Positions 5,668-8,282 of a stretch of 8,282 nucleotides of DNA are shown piece after piece; positions within the stretch are counted from its first letter, which is position 1; the number at the start of each line of letters is the position of its first letter. The translations under genes and the position numbers were made by a program. The notes under the pieces are model-generated. The model did not search any database. It had not been told where the DNA came from and saw only the letters and a list, made by a program, of their open reading frames with translations. The DNA comes from Gaiellales bacterium (GTDB lineage: Bacteria > Actinomycetota > Thermoleophilia > Gaiellales > F1-60-MAGs149): assembly GCA_030831375.1 (NCBI GenBank), contig JAURLF010000118.1, positions 1 to 8,282 on the forward strand, read 5' to 3'.

Positions 5668-6602
5668 GCGCCACGGTCCGCGTCGGCACCTGCGCCTGGG
5701 TCGAGAAGGGCCTGATCGCCGACTGGTACCCGCCGACCGCGACGAGCGCGGAGGCCCGCCTGCGCTTCTACGCGGAGCACTTCGACACCGTCGAGGTCGA
5801 CGCGTCGTACTACGCGATCCCGGCGGAGCGCACCACGCACAACTGGGCGGAGCGGACGCCGCCCGGGTTCGTCTTCCACGTCAAGGCGTTCGGGCTGATC
5901 ACCGGGCACCGCGTGCGGCCCGAGCAGCTGCCGGCTGATCTGCGCCCGCTCGTCTCCGAGGTGACGGCGCAGGGCCGCGTCGTGCCGTCGGAGGCGCTGG
6001 AGGAGCGCGTGCTGCGCCGCTTCGCGCGCGCGCTCGAGCCGCTGCGGCAGGCCGGCAAGCTCGGCGGCGTGCTCGTGCAGCTGCCGCCGTCGGCGGTGCC
6101 GGGGCGCGCCGCCTGGGAGCGCCTCGACCGGATCCGGGCGGAGCTGCCGGATCACGACCTGATGGTGGAGTTCCGCCAGCGCGACTGGCTCAGCCCCGAC
6201 CTCGTCGACGAGACCCTCGAGGGCTTGCGCGAGCGCGGCCTCACCTACGTCGCCGTCGACGCGCCGCAGGTGGCGACGGCGAACGTCGCGCAGACGGTGA
6301 TCGCCGCCACGTCCGCCACGGGCTACGTGCGCTTCCACGGGCGCAACGCAGCGACCTGGAACGCCCGTGGCGGCGGCGCCTCCGCCCGCTTCGACCACCT
6401 CTACGCCGACGCGGAACTGGCAGAGTGGGTGGAGCCCCTGCGCGACCTCGCCCGCTCCGTCTCGCGCCTCTACGCCATGTTCAACACCAACGCCGACACC
6501 CAGGGCCCCGACAACGCGAACCGGCTGCGCCAGCTCCTCGACGCCGCCGGCGTCGCCACGGCACCCGCCGCGGGCCCCGCCCAGCGCGGCCTCTTCGACT
6601 GA
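5664..6602 (+). CDS. DUF72 (YecE-like) TIM-barrel protein with a clamp-motif-like tail
   Basis: 312 aa of the DUF72/YecE family, a TIM-barrel fold of unproven function. Family signatures are VRVGTCAW (5-12), FYAEHFDTVEVDASYYAIP (35-53), WAERTPPGFVFHVKA (61-75), LVQLPPS (137-143), MVEFRQRDW (167-175), TYVAVDAP (194-201), YVRFHGRN (221-228) and a C-terminal FNTNADTQGPDNA (273-285), equivalent to the Asn-rich strand of the family. The last residues are QRGLFD (307-312), which fits the QxxLF form of bacterial sliding-clamp binding motifs. The GTG start overlaps the puuE-like stop (GTGA) without a clear Shine-Dalgarno, so translation is probably coupled. The stop shares one base with the ATG of the next gene. 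No signal peptide is seen, so a cytoplasmic location is expected. Confidence 0.93.
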   Translation: MSATVRVGTCAWVEKGLIADWYPPTATSAEARLRFYAEHFDTVEVDASYYAIPAERTTHNWAERTPPGFVFHVKAFGLITGHRVRPEQLPADLRPLVSEVTAQGRVVPSEALEERVLRRFARALEPLRQAGKLGGVLVQLPPSAVPGRAAWERLDRIRAELPDHDLMVEFRQRDWLSPDLVDETLEGLRERGLTYVAVDAPQVATANVAQTVIAATSATGYVRFHGRNAATWNARGGGASARFDHLYADAELAEWVEPLRDLARSVSRLYAMFNTNADTQGPDNANRLRQLLDAAGVATAPAAGPAQRGLFD

Positions 6603-7432
6603 TGCGCCGCTCCCGCCCCCTGTCCGCGCTCGCCGTCGCGCTGCTCGCGGCGCTCGCCCTCGCGGGCTGCGGTGCGGGCGACGACGGCGCGGCTCCCGAC
6701 GCGGCCGCCGCCACCGCGGCGGCCAGCACCGCCGCTACCCCCGCGACCACGGTCGCCGACACCACCGAGGCGGACGCCGAGCCCGAGCCCGCGGGGCCGC
6801 GCGCGCGGATCTTCATGCCGATCGGCGAGGCCCGCGCCACCGTGATCCTCCTGCACGGCTGGAACGACCTCGACCCGGCCGCCTACGGCGCCTGGATCGA
6901 CCACCTCAACGAGACGGGCGTCGCCGTCGTGTTCCCCGACTACCAGGCGGGCCTGTTGTCCAGCCCGGCCAGCATGCTCGCCGGGACCGAGCAGGGCATC
7001 CGCGACGGGCTCGCCGAGGCCGAGCGCCTCGGCGCCACGGGCCCCGTGGTCGCGGCCGGCTACTCGCTCGGCGGCGGCCTGGCCGTCGTCTACGCCGCGA
7101 TGGCCGCCGACTGGGGCGTCGCGGCGCCGAGCGCGGTCTACGCCGTCTTCCCCGCGGAGCCGCTCGGACTGCCCGCCGAGCTGCCGCCCGTGCCGGCCGA
7201 CACGACCGTGGAGATGCTGGTCGGCGACCGGGACGTCGTGGTCGGCCGCGGCGGCGCGGACGCGCTCGCCGCGCGGATCGCGCCCCACCCGGCGCGGATC
7301 ACCGCGCTCGTCTCGACGGACGCCGTCGCCTACGACCACTTCGCCCCGAAGCGCGACGACGCCCGCGCGCAGGCCGACTTCTGGGCCCCGCTCGACCGCC
7401 TCATCGACGAGGCGGCGCCGCCGGCCGGCTGA
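6602..7432 (+). CDS. Predicted lipoprotein alpha/beta hydrolase
   Basis: 276 aa. Residues 1-22 form a signal peptide (MRRSRP, then a hydrophobic Ala/Leu core), ending in the lipobox LAGC with C23 as lipidation site. An Ala/Thr/Glu/Pro-rich linker (about 24-65) would hold the enzyme away from the membrane. Residues 68-270 are an alpha/beta hydrolase: ATVILLHGWND (79-89; HGW oxyanion region), VVFPDYQAG (109-117), nucleophile elbow GYSLGG with S155, VGDRDVVV with D209 or D211 as acid, and AYDHFAP with H246. It belongs to the dienelactone-hydrolase/esterase-like group; the substrate is unknown. The ATG shares its first base with the last base of the DUF72 stop, so translation is likely coupled; no Shine-Dalgarno is visible. 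Being exported, it would act outside the membrane, unlike its two operon partners. Confidence 0.9.
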   Translation: MRRSRPLSALAVALLAALALAGCGAGDDGAAPDAAAATAAASTAATPATTVADTTEADAEPEPAGPRARIFMPIGEARATVILLHGWNDLDPAAYGAWIDHLNETGVAVVFPDYQAGLLSSPASMLAGTEQGIRDGLAEAERLGATGPVVAAGYSLGGGLAVVYAAMAADWGVAAPSAVYAVFPAEPLGLPAELPPVPADTTVEMLVGDRDVVVGRGGADALAARIAPHPARITALVSTDAVAYDHFAPKRDDARAQADFWAPLDRLIDEAAPPAG

Positions 7433-7438
7433 CGGCCG

Positions 7439-7444
7439 TACGCT
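7439..7444 (+). promoter_or_regulatory. Candidate -10 box before the rhodanese gene
   Basis: TACGCT lies 6 bp after the lipoprotein hydrolase stop and 53 nt before the rhodanese ATG. It is the same hexamer found upstream of the puuE-like gene and the structured RNA. No -35 is evident. It would give a leader of about 47 nt with a proper ribosome binding site, unlike the leaderless starts elsewhere. Confidence 0.3.
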
Positions 7445-7484
7445 GCGCCCGGCCGAATCGCCTGACGGACCCCACCGCACGACC

Positions 7485-7490
7485 GAGGAG
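7485..7490 (+). promoter_or_regulatory. Shine-Dalgarno of the rhodanese gene
   Basis: GAGGAG, 7 nt before the ATG at 7498. It fixes this ATG as the start and is one of the two strong ribosome binding sites in the window. Confidence 0.7.
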
Positions 7491-7497
7491 CCCCGCG

Positions 7498-8282
7498 ATG
7501 CCCCTGCCCGCCGACACCGACCCCAAGCTCGCCGCCTACGCCCACCCCGAGCGCCTCGTGACCACGCAGTGGCTCGAGGACCACCTCGGCCAGGAGGGCC
7601 TGGTCGTGCTCGAGTGCAACGAGGACGTGCTGCTGTACCACACGGGCCACATCCCGGGCGCGCGCAAGCTCGACTGGCACATCGACCTCAACGACGAGGT
7701 CGAGCGCGACTACATCGGCCCCGCGGGCTTCGCGGCGATGTGCGGCGCGCGCGGCATCGGCCGCGACACGACCGTCGTCATCTACGGCGACAACTTCAAC
7801 TGGTGGGCCGCCTACGCGCTGTGGGTGTTCACGCTGTTCGGCCATCCGGACGTGCGGCTGCTCGACGGCGGCCGCGCCGCCTGGGCCGCCGAGGGCCGCG
7901 ACATGACCACCGACGAGCCGCAGGTCGAGCCCGCCGAGTACCCCATCGTCGAGCGCGACGACTCGGCGATCCGCGCCTACAAGGAGGACGTCCTCGCCCA
8001 CATCGGCCAGGGGCCCCTCGTCGACGTGCGCTCGCCCGGCGAGTTCACCGGCGAGCTCCTGCACATGCCCGACTACCCGCAGGAGGGCGTCCAGCGCGGC
8101 GGCCACGTGCCGAGCGCGAGCAGCGTGCCGTGGAAGCGCGCCGCCAACGAGGACGGGACCTTCAAGACCGCCGACGAGCTGCGCGCGATCTACGAGGGCG
8201 AGATCGGGCTCTCGCCGGGCGACGACGTCGTCACCTACTGCCGCATCGGCGAGCGCTCGAGCCACACGTGGTTCGTGCTCAC
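7498..8282 (+). CDS. Two-domain rhodanese, thiosulfate sulfurtransferase CysA/SseA type (cut by right edge)
   Basis: Transfers sulfane sulfur from thiosulfate (or another donor) to cyanide or a thiol acceptor through a cysteine persulfide. 261 codons are present, and roughly 20 are probably missing compared with the usual ~280 aa. The N-terminal, inactive rhodanese domain (about 20-135) shows HIPGARKLDWHIDL (51-64), VVIYGDNFNWWAAYALWVF (93-111) and LLDGGRAAW (121-129). The C-terminal, active domain (about 155-261) shows LVDVRSPGEF (174-183), GGHVPSASSVPWKRAANEDG (201-220) and the active-site loop CRIGERSSHTWFVL starting at C248. The pattern is close to mycobacterial CysA2-type proteins; the CRxGxR loop marks a thiosulfate rather than a 3-mercaptopyruvate sulfurtransferase. 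It has its own Shine-Dalgarno and a possible promoter in the 65-bp gap, so it probably starts a new transcript that continues to the right. Confidence 0.94.
   Translation, partial: MPLPADTDPKLAAYAHPERLVTTQWLEDHLGQEGLVVLECNEDVLLYHTGHIPGARKLDWHIDLNDEVERDYIGPAGFAAMCGARGIGRDTTVVIYGDNFNWWAAYALWVFTLFGHPDVRLLDGGRAAWAAEGRDMTTDEPQVEPAEYPIVERDDSAIRAYKEDVLAHIGQGPLVDVRSPGEFTGELLHMPDYPQEGVQRGGHVPSASSVPWKRAANEDGTFKTADELRAIYEGEIGLSPGDDVVTYCRIGERSSHTWFVL

Noticed and set aside
7330..8265. 311-codon minus-strand frame over the lipoprotein end and rhodanese
   Set aside because: Antisense to clear hydrolase and rhodanese motifs; no recognisable protein.

Overview
The window is very GC-rich (roughly 75% by eye) with almost all codons ending in G or C. 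It is densely packed, with 4-bp and 1-bp start/stop overlaps, frequent GTG starts and several starts that look leaderless. This fits a high-GC actinobacterium. The PuuE-like enzyme, the CysA-type rhodanese and the overall style make a deep-branching Actinomycetota lineage such as Thermoleophilia plausible, but no rRNA or marker in the window proves it.

Left half (1-4565), all on the minus strand. Read in the direction of transcription it holds: murI (glutamate racemase); a 215-bp gene-free stretch with a strong candidate structured RNA; a class I cysteine desulfurase; a fused IscU-like scaffold + MnmA tRNA 2-thiouridylase whose GTG start overlaps the desulfurase stop by 4 bp; and the first 333 codons of alaS, which runs off the left edge. 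The desulfurase and the fusion together make a compact sulfur-relay unit for wobble-uridine thiolation in tRNA, followed by another tRNA gene (alaS).

Centre (4566-4767): a 202-bp divergent promoter region between murI and the right-hand genes. It may also hold a 46-codon minus-strand ORF of unknown status.

Right half (4768-8282), all on the plus strand: a three-gene, tightly overlapping cluster (PuuE-type allantoinase/deacetylase homologue, DUF72/YecE-family protein, predicted lipoprotein alpha/beta hydrolase). After a 65-bp gap with its own promoter-like box and a good ribosome binding site comes a two-domain rhodanese of the CysA/SseA thiosulfate sulfurtransferase type, cut by the right edge just after its active-site loop.

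The points most worth a second look are the IscU-MnmA fusion (an Fe-S scaffold fold carrying all three cluster/sulfur cysteines on a tRNA-thiolating enzyme, placed directly after its likely sulfur donor), the unassigned RNA closed by a 15-bp helix with its own promoter-like sequence, and a sliding-clamp-like QxxLF tail on the DUF72 protein. I saw no mobile elements, CRISPR arrays, tRNA or rRNA genes.
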